Assembly (NCBI GenBank): GCA_947685225.1
Contig: CANTUV010000022.1
Coordinates: 10,520,501-10,584,500 of the forward strand
DNA: 64,000 nt
Direction of reading: 5' to 3'
From: Garcia nutans
Lineage: Eukaryota > Streptophyta > Magnoliopsida > Malpighiales > Euphorbiaceae
The notes below the pieces were generated by a model that worked only from the letters and a program-made list of their open reading frames with translations, was not told the origin of the DNA and did not search any database. Both the position numbers and the translations under genes were made by a program. Positions within the stretch are counted from its first letter, which is position 1, and each line of letters starts with the position of its first letter. This document shows, piece by piece, positions 26,752-37,295 of the stretch.

Positions 26752-26841
26752 TTAAATTATAGTGCTGGGGCGTTCTCTCCTTATCACGTCTTTCAGATCC
26801 TGAACAACTTCAGACATTGGAGGCCTGAATTCTGGTTGAGT
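26752..26841 (-). pseudogene. captured last exon of an SRF-like receptor kinase
   Basis: After an acceptor (cttgcag) the - strand encodes TQPEFRPPMSEVVQDLKDVI and a short basic end, stopping at 26752. The PEFRPPMSEVVQ motif is the last subdomain of the kinase domain in STRUBBELIG-receptor-family (SRF) leucine-rich-repeat kinases. Only this 29-residue exon is recognised; it sits downstream of the SEC11 exons in the same orientation. Confidence 0.6.
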
Positions 26842-27302
26842 CTGCAAGACATACTTGAGGTTAAAAAATGTGATTCTAAATAGATATGTAATGGAGTTCC
26901 TATCCTACATGAAATTTCTCGTTTTCAATACTCTACCAACAAATAGCAAATAAAAATGGCATGAAATACAGACTGTACCTAGCAACCACTTGCATTATAA
27001 TGAATTGCATTTCAATGTTCATCAGTTTGCTCAACCCTCATGCGCATTTTCTAAAGCATCTCTATGATCTGCCTGTTGGACACACTCTGCCCTAGCAATT
27101 TATTACATTATAATTTGTTGTATGATTCATTAGTAACAATCATTTGTTTGTCTGCAAAATCCATCTTATCCCTCATTTATCCCAAACTTTTTTTTTCAAA
27201 AAGGTTAAACCTTTAGCTGAAGGAAAAAACTAGCAACAACAGGCCCCTACTAGAGTCATTTACTTTGAAATTTTTTGCCAAGCAGTCGAATTGCTAAATC
27301 CT

Positions 27303-28869
27303 TCAGTCCTTTGATGTTATGACCAGCAATCCCAGGGCACCAATGAGGATATACTGCAAGAGAAAACAATGGGTTATGATTCAACAGAATTGGAAATGTT
27401 CTTGTAGTAGGTGAATGCATTGCAGACAATGAGAACGGAAACTGAAGTAAGAACCTAAAAATAATTTTATCCCAAAAGAAAAAGGTAATGAGAAATAAAA
27501 ACTAAATGACTGTAAATAAGAATCATGCAGCAACTGCTGAAATGCAGATAACTAAAAGGATTTTCAAAAGTTGTTGGAGCGTAATGAGAATATAGACCAT
27601 TGAGAAGCAGCAGCAGTAAAATCATTAGCATTTGAAGGGTTATTTTTTACACTTCAGCAAATTATTCATATAGAAAACGAACCTTGATTATAGGCTTCTC
27701 AGTCATGATAATTGTCACCCAGCCAACGTAAGGTAAGAATCTGGAAATAAGAAAATATGAGCAACTTAAAGATTTAAGAGTGTATCCATGCTATTTTATT
27801 CTGGCACCAACAGAAAACGTGGGGCATTCTAGAACACAACAGTAGGGATGGGAAAAAAAGAAATATGGTTGAAAGTTTTACCCGACAGCTCTTCCCATAA
27901 TATGGTTCCGCTGCAGCCAGAGCTGGCCTTGAGCATACAAAAGCCTGTCATCGCCATAGTTATTATCTCCTGAAGAAAATAAAATTATGGGAGAACATTA
28001 GCAGAGTCAATACACCATTGAATGATAATTTTTATGACACCAATAGAATGTTAAAAACAGCAGAAAATTTGAAAACAGAGGAAACCATTTCAAGAAGCAA
28101 CTATCAATTTTAACAATTAATCCTTCGGCGTTTGATCAAAACTGGCACCTTTCGTGAGGACATCAACTTCCCCAGTATCTTGCCTTTCATGGACCTGCAT
28201 GGCGATTAAAATATCAAACTCATCAGACAAGGCGAAAATTTTCATTTCTGCTCCTATTTTCAACAATGGAAACTTAACTCAAAAGCTGGTGCAGCATGTG
28301 CTCCAATGTTAGTTTTTAATAACACACTTGAATCAAACATTTCTCAGGTGGAGACAGATTGTGATCTAAAAATAATTAAATTTTATTGTTATCAGTTAAA
28401 CCAAATGTCTACCTTAATCACACGATGGACAATTGGAATTTCACGGCCCTGATCAATAAAGTAGCACCCTTTAAAATACACACGGTGAGGGGATGAAGTA
28501 ATGGCAGCACAAAAGCAGATATTAAAAGGGACAAAAAGGGGGAACAACTGAACAAGCATGCAAGCTTAAATAGAATGCCAACATTAAATAACTTATATCC
28601 TAACTTAGATTTCAATTACCAAATATTTTCTTCAGTGGATAGCACAATTATGGATAAACATAAAAAATGAAACTCATTCCTGGGACATTGGAGAAATAGA
28701 AAGGGAAATATAGCCACAAGGCTATCAATAAACATGAAGCAAGCTAACAATACAACCCAAGGGCAGCAAAGAGAAAATAAAATAAAAAAATTCTTACATC
28801 TACATTAAAAACAACAATCTCCCCAGCACGAATAGGATCTTCACTCATGTGCAAAAACAGAATATCCCC
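27303..28869 (-). pseudogene. SEC11: captured SEC11 signal peptidase subunit, last six exons
   Basis: SEC11 is the catalytic subunit of the ER signal peptidase complex. Six exons on the - strand: 28869-28798 (GDILFLHMSEDPIRAGEIVV), 28448-28413 (GREIPIVHRVIK), 28194-28149 (VHERQDTGEVDVLTK), 27969-27882 (DNNYGDDRLLYAQGQLWLQR), 27740-27683 (FLPYVGWVTIIMTEKPIIK) and 27353-27303 (YILIGALGLLVITSKD, stop). All borders have GT and AG, all phases match, and the joined frame has no stop. The catalytic histidine (VHR) and the conserved DD are present. The first part of the protein, with the membrane anchor and the SGSMEPGF serine motif, is absent. It is inside a CACTA element, so I read it as a captured 3' gene half rather than the native gene. 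Confidence 0.9.
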
Positions 28870-29862
28870 CTACAATAAGTGAATAATTGGTCAAGTAGTG
28901 TAATCAATTAGTACAACCAAAAAAATAGAAAGCTAAAAATTACTTCATATTATAGTATCATCATCATCATGCACAAAAATAATGAGTTAAAAACAATAAC
29001 AATGCTAACAATAACATTTCTTGCCCACAAATTCAGTACAAGAAAATCATGCCCAAAACTATTTCATTTCAAAAAATTTAAACAAGAAAATTTAGTTCAT
29101 TAGATCACACATAATTTCTGCACAGAATTAGACTGAAAGAGGCAACTTCTTGTTGGCATTTGTAATCAATGTTGCCGAAGGTGATAATTCAACACCCAAC
29201 AGATTTCAAGTGAGTTAAATAATAACCATAAGACAGATTCTGAACCTTTCAGTTCAATCAAACGATCTAAATATTCAAAAATAAAAATAAAAAAACAAAT
29301 CACCTGCTGCTCATAATCTTGGAAGAACTAAAATATCCTGCACTTCTAAATTGACAATCCTTAGAAATTTGCAGAATTTCAATTTCAGGGTCAATTTTAT
29401 AAACACAAAAATCTTTCGACTTGCTATCACAATCTTCAAACACTTACCACATTCTCCCAATTTTTTCCATTTTCTCCTCCACTTGCCCATTTTACTTACG
29501 ATAACCCAATTGATCGATTTATCAATTCAAAAACCAATCCACCTAAATAAAATCAAAAACCAAATATTTAAGGTGGGCTCAGATTTTGAAATGAAAATTC
29601 ATTTGCAAATCAGTTTTTCAATGAGTCAAATGAATTTGATGTTCATTTAATCCAAACACGATGCTAGAATCGAGTGAAATCTACGAATTTCATGAAAATC
29701 GCCTAAATTAAAGATTTATTTCTGAAAATTAAATTAAAATGCTCAAAAAAATAAAATACAAATAATCGCATAAAATTATCATTACTCCAGCTCACGAAAT
29801 CACTCTTACCACAAATCCAGATCTGTACAAACACTACAAAGAAAAAAGTTAAAATAGCTTGC
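28870..29862. other. CACTA interior without recognised exons
   Basis: Would be intron in any chimeric transcript. I looked on the - strand for the missing SEC11 exons (membrane anchor, SGSMEP motif) and did not find them. Confidence 0.5.
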
Positions 29863-29963
29863 ATAAAGAAGGAAGCTGTGATGACGAGACCGATGGCGAG
29901 CAGAGAGAAAGCTAAGGATGGATACCACGTAACCGGCACCGGACTCGTGATCGGTTTTGGAGC
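29863..29963 (-). pseudogene. captured first exon of OST5/TMEM258-like gene
   Basis: The - strand encodes APKPITSPVPVTWYPSLAFS then LLAIGLVITASFF, the N-terminal half and first membrane span of the OST5/TMEM258 subunit of the ER oligosaccharyltransferase. The 101-nt exon follows gtgaag and ends TTTAT/gcaagc, so the donor is GC rather than GT. The expected Met codon reads GTG if translation began two codons before APKP. The second exon is not present. Spliced directly to the first SEC11 exon, the frame would not match and would stop soon. Confidence 0.65.
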
Positions 29964-30124
29964 CTTCACAACCAGAAGAAAAGAAACAAATCAAACAGAG
30001 ATCAAAGTGAAACTACGAAAAATTGAAAAGGAATTGATACAGAATTACAATCAACATTGAAAGAATCTAATAATTTCATGGAACGAATGTATGTAAATGT
30101 AGAGAGAGAGAAAGAGAGGCGTAC

Positions 30125-30256
30125 CTGGGAAGCAGAGGTTCGTTGCATGAGGTTAAGGAGATTAGAGGTGGATTGCACGGCCTGAGAAATCTGTTCAGCC
30201 ACCGTTACTTTAGCTTTATCTTCTCTGGTGCTGCGGATTCTTGAGGTCCCCTTCAC
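30125..30256 (-). pseudogene. captured first exon of a TOM2B-like gene
   Basis: The - strand reads TREDKAKVTVAEQISQAV, QSTSNLLNLMQ and SASQ, then a donor gtacgcc. This matches my memory of the first exon of TOM2B-type plant proteins, small host proteins first found through tobamovirus multiplication. An upstream ATG is open in frame to 30382, but its added residues do not look conserved. The next exon (a QLMKLPKNLL-type sequence) is absent. It is the upstream-most fragment of the - strand series TOM2B, OST5, SEC11, SRF. Confidence 0.55.
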
Positions 30257-31021
30257 ACATCCACCTGAAGATCTCAAATAGTTGCAGAAAAAGCAAAGAG
30301 AACTCACAATCTTCAAGTCGTGAAGCGTGTGAGCTGTGAAAGAGGCGGAGAGCATTGAAGGAGGAAGAGCAATGAGAAGCAATTAGGGTTTTGCATTTTA
30401 TTTACTAGTTTTACAGTGGAATAATTTGGACCTTCGGATCTAGATTTTGTTTATTCTTTTTATTTTTACTGTTAACTAAGGTCATGGCTTGATATTGGGT
30501 CTATATTTCTTGACATGAATCGGGCTACAACATATCATTTTTTAAAAAAATATTTTGTATTTTTTAGAAAATATTACAGATATTTTTTAATATTTAATTG
30601 AAAATATACTCTATATATTCTGGAAGACTAAATATACATTTTTTGATATATTAACTATATTAAATTGAAAATATATATTTTTTAAAATTAAAAAAAACTA
30701 TAAATAAATATTTAGACGAGAAATATTTTTAATAATATTTCCACTTTTTAAACTAAAATATTTTATTTGGAACCACATTCAATTTTAAACTTTTATCATA
30801 TGACAATTGTTGTTTATAAATTAATGATTTTTTATAAGAAGTAGAAATAACTAAAGCTTTTTAAACTTAATTTGAATGATTTCTATAATTATAATAATTA
30901 ATTATCTTCTAATGACTCAAAACTTTGAAATTAGATGATCATTCACATTAAATTTATTATGTTCTTAATTTAATAATATTGACAACCGTCTAAATATAAA
31001 TATTTTTTAATATATATTTTT
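30257..31021. other. CACTA interior, AT-rich
   Basis: About 30,260-30,400 looks like 5' flank of the TOM2B-like exon. From 30,420 the sequence is AT-rich with no coding signal. Confidence 0.45.
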
Positions 31022-31529
31022 TAATCAAGATATAAATATTTTGCGACGAAAATTTGCGTCGACCAGACAACCGTCGCAGATTTACTATGAATTTGCAACC
31101 GATTTGCGACGGCTTCCTCAAAATTCCTTCACTGTGTTTATCCGTCACAAAAACGTTGCAGATCCGTCGTAAATTTGTGACGGAAATTTTCCGTAGCAGA
31201 TTTTCGTCGCAAATACCGAATATTTTTATAGTGAAATTTGCGACGGCAATAGACGGTAGCAGATCTCCGTTGCAAATTGCTTACATTATAATTTCTACAA
31301 CCAATCTGCGACGGAAAAAATTTTCGCTCCAACTTTTGCAACGATTATTTGCGACGGAATGATTTTCGTCGCAGATTTACTACGGATTTGCAACCGATTT
31401 GCGACCAATTTCTCAAAATTCCTCTAACTTGTCCTTCCATCGCAAATCTGTCGCAGATCCGTAGCAAATTTGCGACGGAAACAAGTCCGTCGCAGATATC
31501 CGTCGCAAATGCCGAATATTTTTGTAGTG
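31022..31529. repeat. duplicated CACTA terminal block
   Basis: Two similar terminal blocks lie in tandem: 31,022-31,237, ending ccgaatatttttatagtg, and about 31,330-31,529, ending ccgaatatttttgtagtg. Both share cagatttact, gaatttgcaaccgatttgcg-type and cagatccgt motifs in the same order. The outer one is the working terminus next to the target duplication. Confidence 0.75.
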
Positions 31530-32440
31530 ACAAGAGTTTAGCAATTTTTGAAAAATCTTTTATAAAATGCCTATAAAACCCTGCATGTCCTAAAAAACTA
31601 CAAACTTCCTTAACATTGGTTGGTGATGGCAGCCATTCTATAACTTCGATCTTTGCTTTATCCACTTCAATTCTTTTTTTAGAAATTTGTGTCCAAGAAT
31701 AATGTCTTCTTCTACCATGAAATGACATTTCTTCCAATTAAGAATAAGATTCATCTCTTCACATTGTTTAAGTACATGTTCCAAATGTTGTAAACAAGTA
31801 TCAAAAGTGGTACCATAAATAGTAAAATCATCCATGATTATTCAACAATTAATTTCACAATATCTGAAAATATGGCCATCATGCATCCTTGGAAAGTTGT
31901 TGGTGCATTGTATAGTCCAAAAAGGCATTCTGCGATAAGCGAAAGTGCCATATGGACATGTGAATATTGTCTTCTCTTGATCTCCGGCGCTATAAGAATT
32001 TAAAAATAACCTGAATATCCATCTAATAAGAAAAAATAAGCATTACCTGCAAGTTTCTCAAGCATTTAATCAATGAATGGTAAGGAAAATGATCCTTATG
32101 AGTAGCTTTATTCAATTTTCTAAACTCTATGCAAACACTCCATCCAATGACTGTCTTTGAAGGAATTAATTCATTATTTTTATTTGTTATAACAATCATT
32201 CCTCCTTTCTTTGGAACTACATGTGTAGGACTTACCTAAGAACTATTAGAAATGAGATAAATAATTCCTGCATCTAAGAGCTTAGTCACTTCTTCTTTCA
32301 CTACCTCTATCATATTTGGATTTAATCTTCTTTATTGGTTTGGAATTTTCTTCCAATAATATTCTATGCATATATATTGAAGGGCTAATTTCTTTAATAT
32401 CAGATATAATCCAACCTATTACCTTCTTATATTTTCTAAT
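31530..32440 (-). pseudogene. Ty3 reverse transcriptase remnant of element M1
   Basis: The - strand holds a MDDFTIYG active-site motif (31,835 downwards), CHFMVEEDIILGHKF, then VIEWLPSPTNVKEVCSFLGH and FIKDFSKIAKLLS, which connects across the CACTA insertion to RNase H at 26,132. The upstream fingers and palm (31,900-32,300) are broken by stops. Confidence 0.85.
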
Positions 32441-33190
32441 CAAATCAAAGATTTGACTTAATTAAATTTTAGACAAATTAGCATTAACAATAATAGGAAA
32501 ATTATTATTATGTTCAAGATACACATACCTGAGATGATTTGGAAGAGGTTTTAATTCTAATTCTGGTGGCTTTTCAATAGAAGGTGGCGGTAGGGTTTTA
32601 CATTTTTCAAGAGGTTTAACTTTTTGAAAGTACGTAAGTAGAGTTTATTGTAATGCTAAAGCATAAGCAACTACTTCCTCATTTTCATCATCTGATGTAG
32701 AACTTTGTACAAGGCATGTTTCCAAAGAATCATCATCTGTTTGTTCACATGCTCGATGCACATATTCATCTATAACTTCAATTACAAAAACAATCATCAA
32801 GAAATGTTGGATATCTTACTACTTTTGTCAAGTTAAATTCTACTTTCTCCTCTCCTACTTGAAAAGTAAGCTTCCCTCCTGGAACATCGATCATGGCTCT
32901 CGCTATAGTAAAAAATGGCCTTCCTAAAATAAGTGAGATTTCGATGTCCCCATCCATTTCAAGAATTATAAAATCTACTAGAATGTAGAGTTTATCCACT
33001 TTTACAAGAACATCTTTAACTATGCCATCGTGGTATTTTTTTGAATGATCAACTAACTAAAGAGACATTTTTGTTAGTTGTAGTTAAGTGAAGCCAAGTT
33101 TCCTGCAAATAGAACTAGGCATTAGACTATTACTAGCTCCTAAATCACATAATGCTTTAAGAAAATCAACTTCCCCAATGGTACAATGTA
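32441..33190 (-). pseudogene. Ty3 aspartic protease region of element M1
   Basis: The - strand shows the active-site motif FLKALCDLGASNSLMP near 33,170-33,120, then LVDFIILEMDGDIEISLILG and RPFFTIARAMIDVPGGKLTF (32,999 downwards). CDLGAS with intact aspartate is the Athila-type protease motif. Frames are interrupted. Confidence 0.8.
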
Positions 33191-34880
33191 TGAAAAAACT
33201 CCCTAGATCTTTTAATTTTGACCAAAGTTTATTTTTGAATCACCGCACTGCATTCTTCTGTTAGTGTAATTTTTGCATTGTCCTCTAATTTTCTTTTATT
33301 AAAAAGTAATTTAAGAAACTTCACATATGTCGGCATCTATACAAGAGCTTCTGCAAAAGAAATATTAATGTGAAGTTTAAAAACTTCCAAAAATTTTTCA
33401 TATTGCTTATCTAATTTTTGTTTCTTTAATCGTTGAGTAAAAGGAATCGAAGGCACATAAGGTTTAACAATTTCTTTTAGTGTTTCTTGTTCTTTAATTT
33501 CTTGTTCTTTTTCTTTCTCCTCTTCCTTCTCTAAGTTTGGAGTTTGATGTGGTTGAGGATCTTTAAGTTGTAAGCCACTTCTCAAAGTAACAACTTTGCA
33601 CTGTTCCCTTTGATTAATTCCGTTTGGCTAGGTAGAGCTCCTTGATTATGAGTATTGGGTGAACCCGCAATTTGGCCTACTTGAGTTTCAAGATTTCTAT
33701 TTTGTGTCAAGAGAAGTTTAATTTTCTGCTCAAGTTTGTCATATTGCTTTTCAATTTTATTGAATCTCTTTGATGTTACTCTAATAAATTTTTTTAATGC
33801 TGATTCATAACCTGGTTTTTCTGAAGAAGTAGATCCTTTATTTTGGTTTTTCATGTATAGAGGTTGATAGGGTGCCTTTTAGTTATTTTGATTTCCCCAT
33901 GACAAATTAAGATGATTCCTTTATGTTGGGTTGTATGTGTTTCCTTGAAAATTCTGACCCCCTATTTTGATTACCCAAATATTGGACCTGCTCCATAATT
34001 CTGCAATCTGATGTGTCGTGACTTCCAGCACATCCTTCACATGCTGGAGAAGATGATGATAGGTTGACATGCTCCAACGTTTTGGCAATTGTATCTACCT
34101 TAGTTGCAAGCAATGAAAAATTATCAATTTCATATAAACATGTAACTATTTTATGTATATTCGTTTTGAAGTCCAATAGTAATTATTTCCTGTCATTTCT
34201 TCAATCAAATTATTAGCTTCTGTAGGAGTTTTGTTCATAATTGCATCACCTGCTACTGCATCAATTGTTCCTTTGATATTTGGATGAAGACCAATATAGA
34301 AAGTTTAAATCAAAAGCCATTTAGGTACTCCATGGTGTGGACACTTTCTTTGTAGATTTTTAAAATGTTCCTAGGCTTTATACAAACTTTCTCCATCAAG
34401 TTGAATAAAGCTTGTAACATCATTTCTCAATTTAGTCATTTTTGCTGGTGAAAAATATTTTGCAAGAAAAGCTGCGGCTAATTGATCCCATGTAGTAAAT
34501 GTGCCTGGTGGTTTGGAAGTAAACCAATCCTTTACTTAATCTTTTAAAAAAACTAGAAAAAGTCATAAATGAATATCATCATCAGATACACCATTAATTT
34601 TAAAAGTATCACACATTTCTAAGAAGTTTGATATATGAGCATAAGCAACTTCATGTGGTAAGCCATGAAAAAGAGATTGTTGAATCAAATAATAAGTGCT
34701 GGCTTTAGATAAAAAATGTTGGCTTGAACAGGTAGTTTAGTTATGCTGGATCTTGGTTGAGCAAAGGACATAACATATTGATTAAGTGTCATATTTTGTG
34801 GATCTCCTATGGTTGATTCTTTGTCAGATGAATTGGTTAAATTATCAGTTTTAAGAATTGCTGCTGACGTTCCTTTCACT
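33191..34880 (-). pseudogene. Athila-type gag of element M1
   Basis: The - strand segments, N to C: TLNQYVMSFAQP (34,879-34,685), a middle part, FKTNIHKIVTCLYEIDNFSL with zinc knuckle CEGCAGSHDTSDC (34,176-33,907), a coiled-coil-like charged region (33,854-33,582), and KLDKQYEKFLEVFKLHINIS (33,585-33,337). The zinc knuckle keeps all four ligands. Stops and frameshifts separate the segments. Confidence 0.8.
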
Positions 34881-35070
34881 ATTTATTTTTCTTTTCGTTC
34901 TTTCTTCTTCTTCCTGAAAAATCATTCAATTTTTGGATTATATGGCTCACGTTTAGTATTTAGATATCTTCGTATATAAACCAAAAAATTTTAAATAAAA
35001 GAAAAAAATAAAATAGAAAATAAAAATCCAAAGCAATAACAGTTTAATATTATTAATATTAAAATGATCA

Positions 35071-35090
35071 CCTCCCCGACAACGATGCTC
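35071..35090 (-). other. primer-binding site of element M1 (tRNA-Asp type)
   Basis: Read on the - strand as gcatcgttgtcggggagg, a slightly decayed version of the ggcgccgttgccgggga PBS usual in Athila/Tat elements. The upstream leader (34,881-35,070) has no coding. The expected 5' LTR is missing: integrase sequence in + orientation follows immediately. Confidence 0.7.
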
Positions 35091-35092
35091 TT

Positions 35093-35560
35093 GATATCTA
35101 TTGGTATGTCATCTTATAGACTTGTCTTTGGGAAAGCATGTCATTTACCAGTTGAGCTAGAACATAAGGCATATTGGGCTATTAAACAACTAAACATGGA
35201 TTTGAATAAGGCAAGACAAAAAAATCTTTTGCAATTGAGTGAATTAGATGAAATTAGGTTTCAAGTTTATGAGAATGCCAAAATTTATAAAGAAAGAACC
35301 AAGACATGGCATGATAAATTTATCAAATTTAAGCAATTCCATGAAGGACAACAAGTATTGTTGCACAATTTGAGATTAAAACTCTTTTCTGGGAAGCTTA
35401 AGTCTCGTTGGTCTAGACCTTTTAAAGTTGTGAAGGTTTATCCATAAGTTGCAGTAGATATACAAAGTCAAACAAGGGAAATCTTCAAAGTAAATGGCCA
35501 ATGATTAAAACCTTATTTCATTGGCAATGTAATAGATATCGAGAGCGTCTACCACTTCAG
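35093..35560 (+). pseudogene. Ty3 integrase C-terminal part, + strand A element (P1)
   Basis: Open from about 35,093 to 35,447, encoding GMSSYRLVFGKACHLPVELE, HKAYWAIKQLNMDLNKAR, then RWSRPFKVVKVYP, the C-terminal part of plant Ty3 integrase. Sequence to 35,560 continues with decayed frame (FKVNGQ-like). The N-terminal half of pol is absent because of the junction at 35,09x. Confidence 0.85.
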
Positions 35561-35749
35561 CATATGAGTGTTCAACCAGAGAATATCAAGCTTCGACTAT
35601 AAACTTAGCGCTTGTTATGAGGCAACCTAATTTCTTTTCATTTATTCTTTTTAATTGATTTTCTTTTTAAATTTTTTATTATTGCTGTTTAAATTTTGTT
35701 ATGTAGGTGATTTAAAATATAAAACCTCAAGAAATTTAAGGTGGAAAGA

Positions 35750-35990
35750 TGCCACGACCATGGCTTTCTAAGGCCCACGGCCGTGGGTTTGATGTTGAAA
35801 CTGCCAAATTGAAAACACAAAGGAAAATATGTAGGCAAAGGTAAAACCAATCCCACGACTATGGCCTTCAAAGGTTCACGACCGTGGCTTTTCATGCAAG
35901 ACTGCCAAATCGACGGAAAAGCTACCTTTGACCAGTCAAAATGCTCCCCATGACCGTGGCACTTAAGGTCACAATAGTGGCATGCCAGAC
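35750..35990. repeat. three short GC-rich hairpins between integrase and env-like gene
   Basis: Imperfect inverted pairs such as gccacgaccatggc...ggccgtggg, ccacgactatggcc...gaccgtggc and catgaccgtggcac...agtggcatg, against an AT-rich background. The same motif type recurs in the A and B LTRs. Confidence 0.65.
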
Positions 35991-36149
35991 CTATAAATTC
36001 ATCTTATTTTCCCTCTACCTTCATTTTTTGCAAACCCTGGTAGCCCAAATTTGAAACCCATGCCCAAAACCTCTCATCCCACATCCTAAACTCTATTTTC
36101 ACTCAATTTTCTTCAAAAATTCTTCATTTTCATTAAATCAAACATCAAA

Positions 36150-37295
36150 ATGGTTAGAAATAAAACCCTTGCCAAGAAATCAAAGAGTGGTGATGGATCA
36201 AAGGGTGGCGAATAAAAAAGGAGGTGACAAGAGGGATCATTATCATCTTCATCAACACCTTCTCCACCTTCGTCTCCACCACCTCAATGACCGCATATGT
36301 ATCCAAAAATTAACTTTCGTGATGAGGAGCAACGAAAAAGGTACCATGACTTGAGTTCACGAAAAATTATTTTTTCTAGATTCATTGATGGAAATATTAT
36401 TAGAAAATTGAGATGGAATGATTTATTGATGTTTACTGATATACAATGGATCTTATTTGCTAGCATGTGTTACCCTACCTATACGGAATTAACCCTTGAA
36501 TTTTTAAGTAGTTTTTGGTTCATCCCACCGAATAGTAATGCTGCCCATAATGGGAAAGTAGAATTTAGATTAGCCAATTGCAATTATAATTGGTTAATTA
36601 TTGAATTTGGGCATACTCTTGAATTAGTAGAACTACAAGGAACTTATGGGAGAACTGAGAGTTTTGATGAAAATGAAACATGGACTGGATTAAGGGGCAT
36701 AAGAAGATTTAATAGTAAAATATTTAAAGCCTTTAATTTTACAAACTCGTTTTACTGGTACATGCATTTTGTTTTAGCAAATACGATTTTTGGAAGAGGG
36801 GAGAGCCAAGACATTGTTAATTCTAAAGAATTGAATTTCTTTTATTGTGCCATGGGAGAAAAAGTATTTAATGTTGGTTATTGGTTTGCTAAACGATGTG
36901 AGAAAGTGGTTAGGCAGAGTGGTAAGATTATCATCAAGGGGATGATTACAAAAATTGCTCAATATCTCAATCTAGGTTTTGATCACCTTAACCCTATTCC
37001 AAGTGAAATTATAATTGATATGAGTATCATTTTGGCCATGAGATTGGAAAGAAGAAGAGGGAACCAGTATGAAATTTTAGGATCACCAGACACCGATATT
37101 AACATTGATGAGGATGAATTATTTGGAGAGGGAGGCAATTTTGAGGAAATAGCAAACCAACCACAACCTCCACCACCTCCACCTTCTGAGGCAGGTCTAT
37201 CTGCTCTACCACCGAACATATTTGATTTTATTGCTAACAGGCTTTATTCTTTTAAAAATGAGATGAATCATAGGAATGCAGCTTGGGAGCAGTGA
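36150..37295 (+). pseudogene. Athila env-like gene, + strand copy, mostly open
   Basis: Frame of 381 codons from the ATG at 36150, with three stops in the first 50 codons and then 332 open codons to 37295. Visible parts: a basic start (VRNKTLAKKSKSG), a Ser/Pro-rich stretch, a globular part (EEQRKRYHDLSSRKIIFSRF; NYNWLIIEFGHTLELVELQG; FGRGESQDIVNSKELNFFY), an acidic part (DTDINIDEDELFGEG), a polyproline run and a C-terminal tail. At least one early stop corresponds to a CGA in the - strand copy, as cytosine deamination would give. It resembles the Arabidopsis ATHILA ORF family lying between pol and 3' LTR. I see no convincing signal peptide or fusion peptide. Confidence 0.75.

Larger units (their letters stand above)
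26133..31529. mobile_element. CACTA transposon carrying gene fragments (Pack-CACTA)
   Basis: The 5,397-bp element starts cactataaaaa and ends ttttgtagtg, the inverted CACTA terminus. It is flanked by the 3-bp direct repeat aca (26130-26132 and 31530-31532). Uninterrupted relatives of the target (tcacacaagagttt near 16,395 and 43,425) show exactly one aca. Both ends carry dense subterminal repeats of the tccgtcgcagat type (26,150-26,510; 31,030-31,510), a classical CACTA trait. No transposase sequence is visible, so it is nonautonomous. Its interior holds exon fragments of four host genes, all on the - strand. Confidence 0.9.

Noticed and set aside
29703..29969. 88-residue OST5-like protein as an intact gene
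   Set aside because: Only the first 33 codons match OST5; the rest is read-through into the intron after the GC donor.
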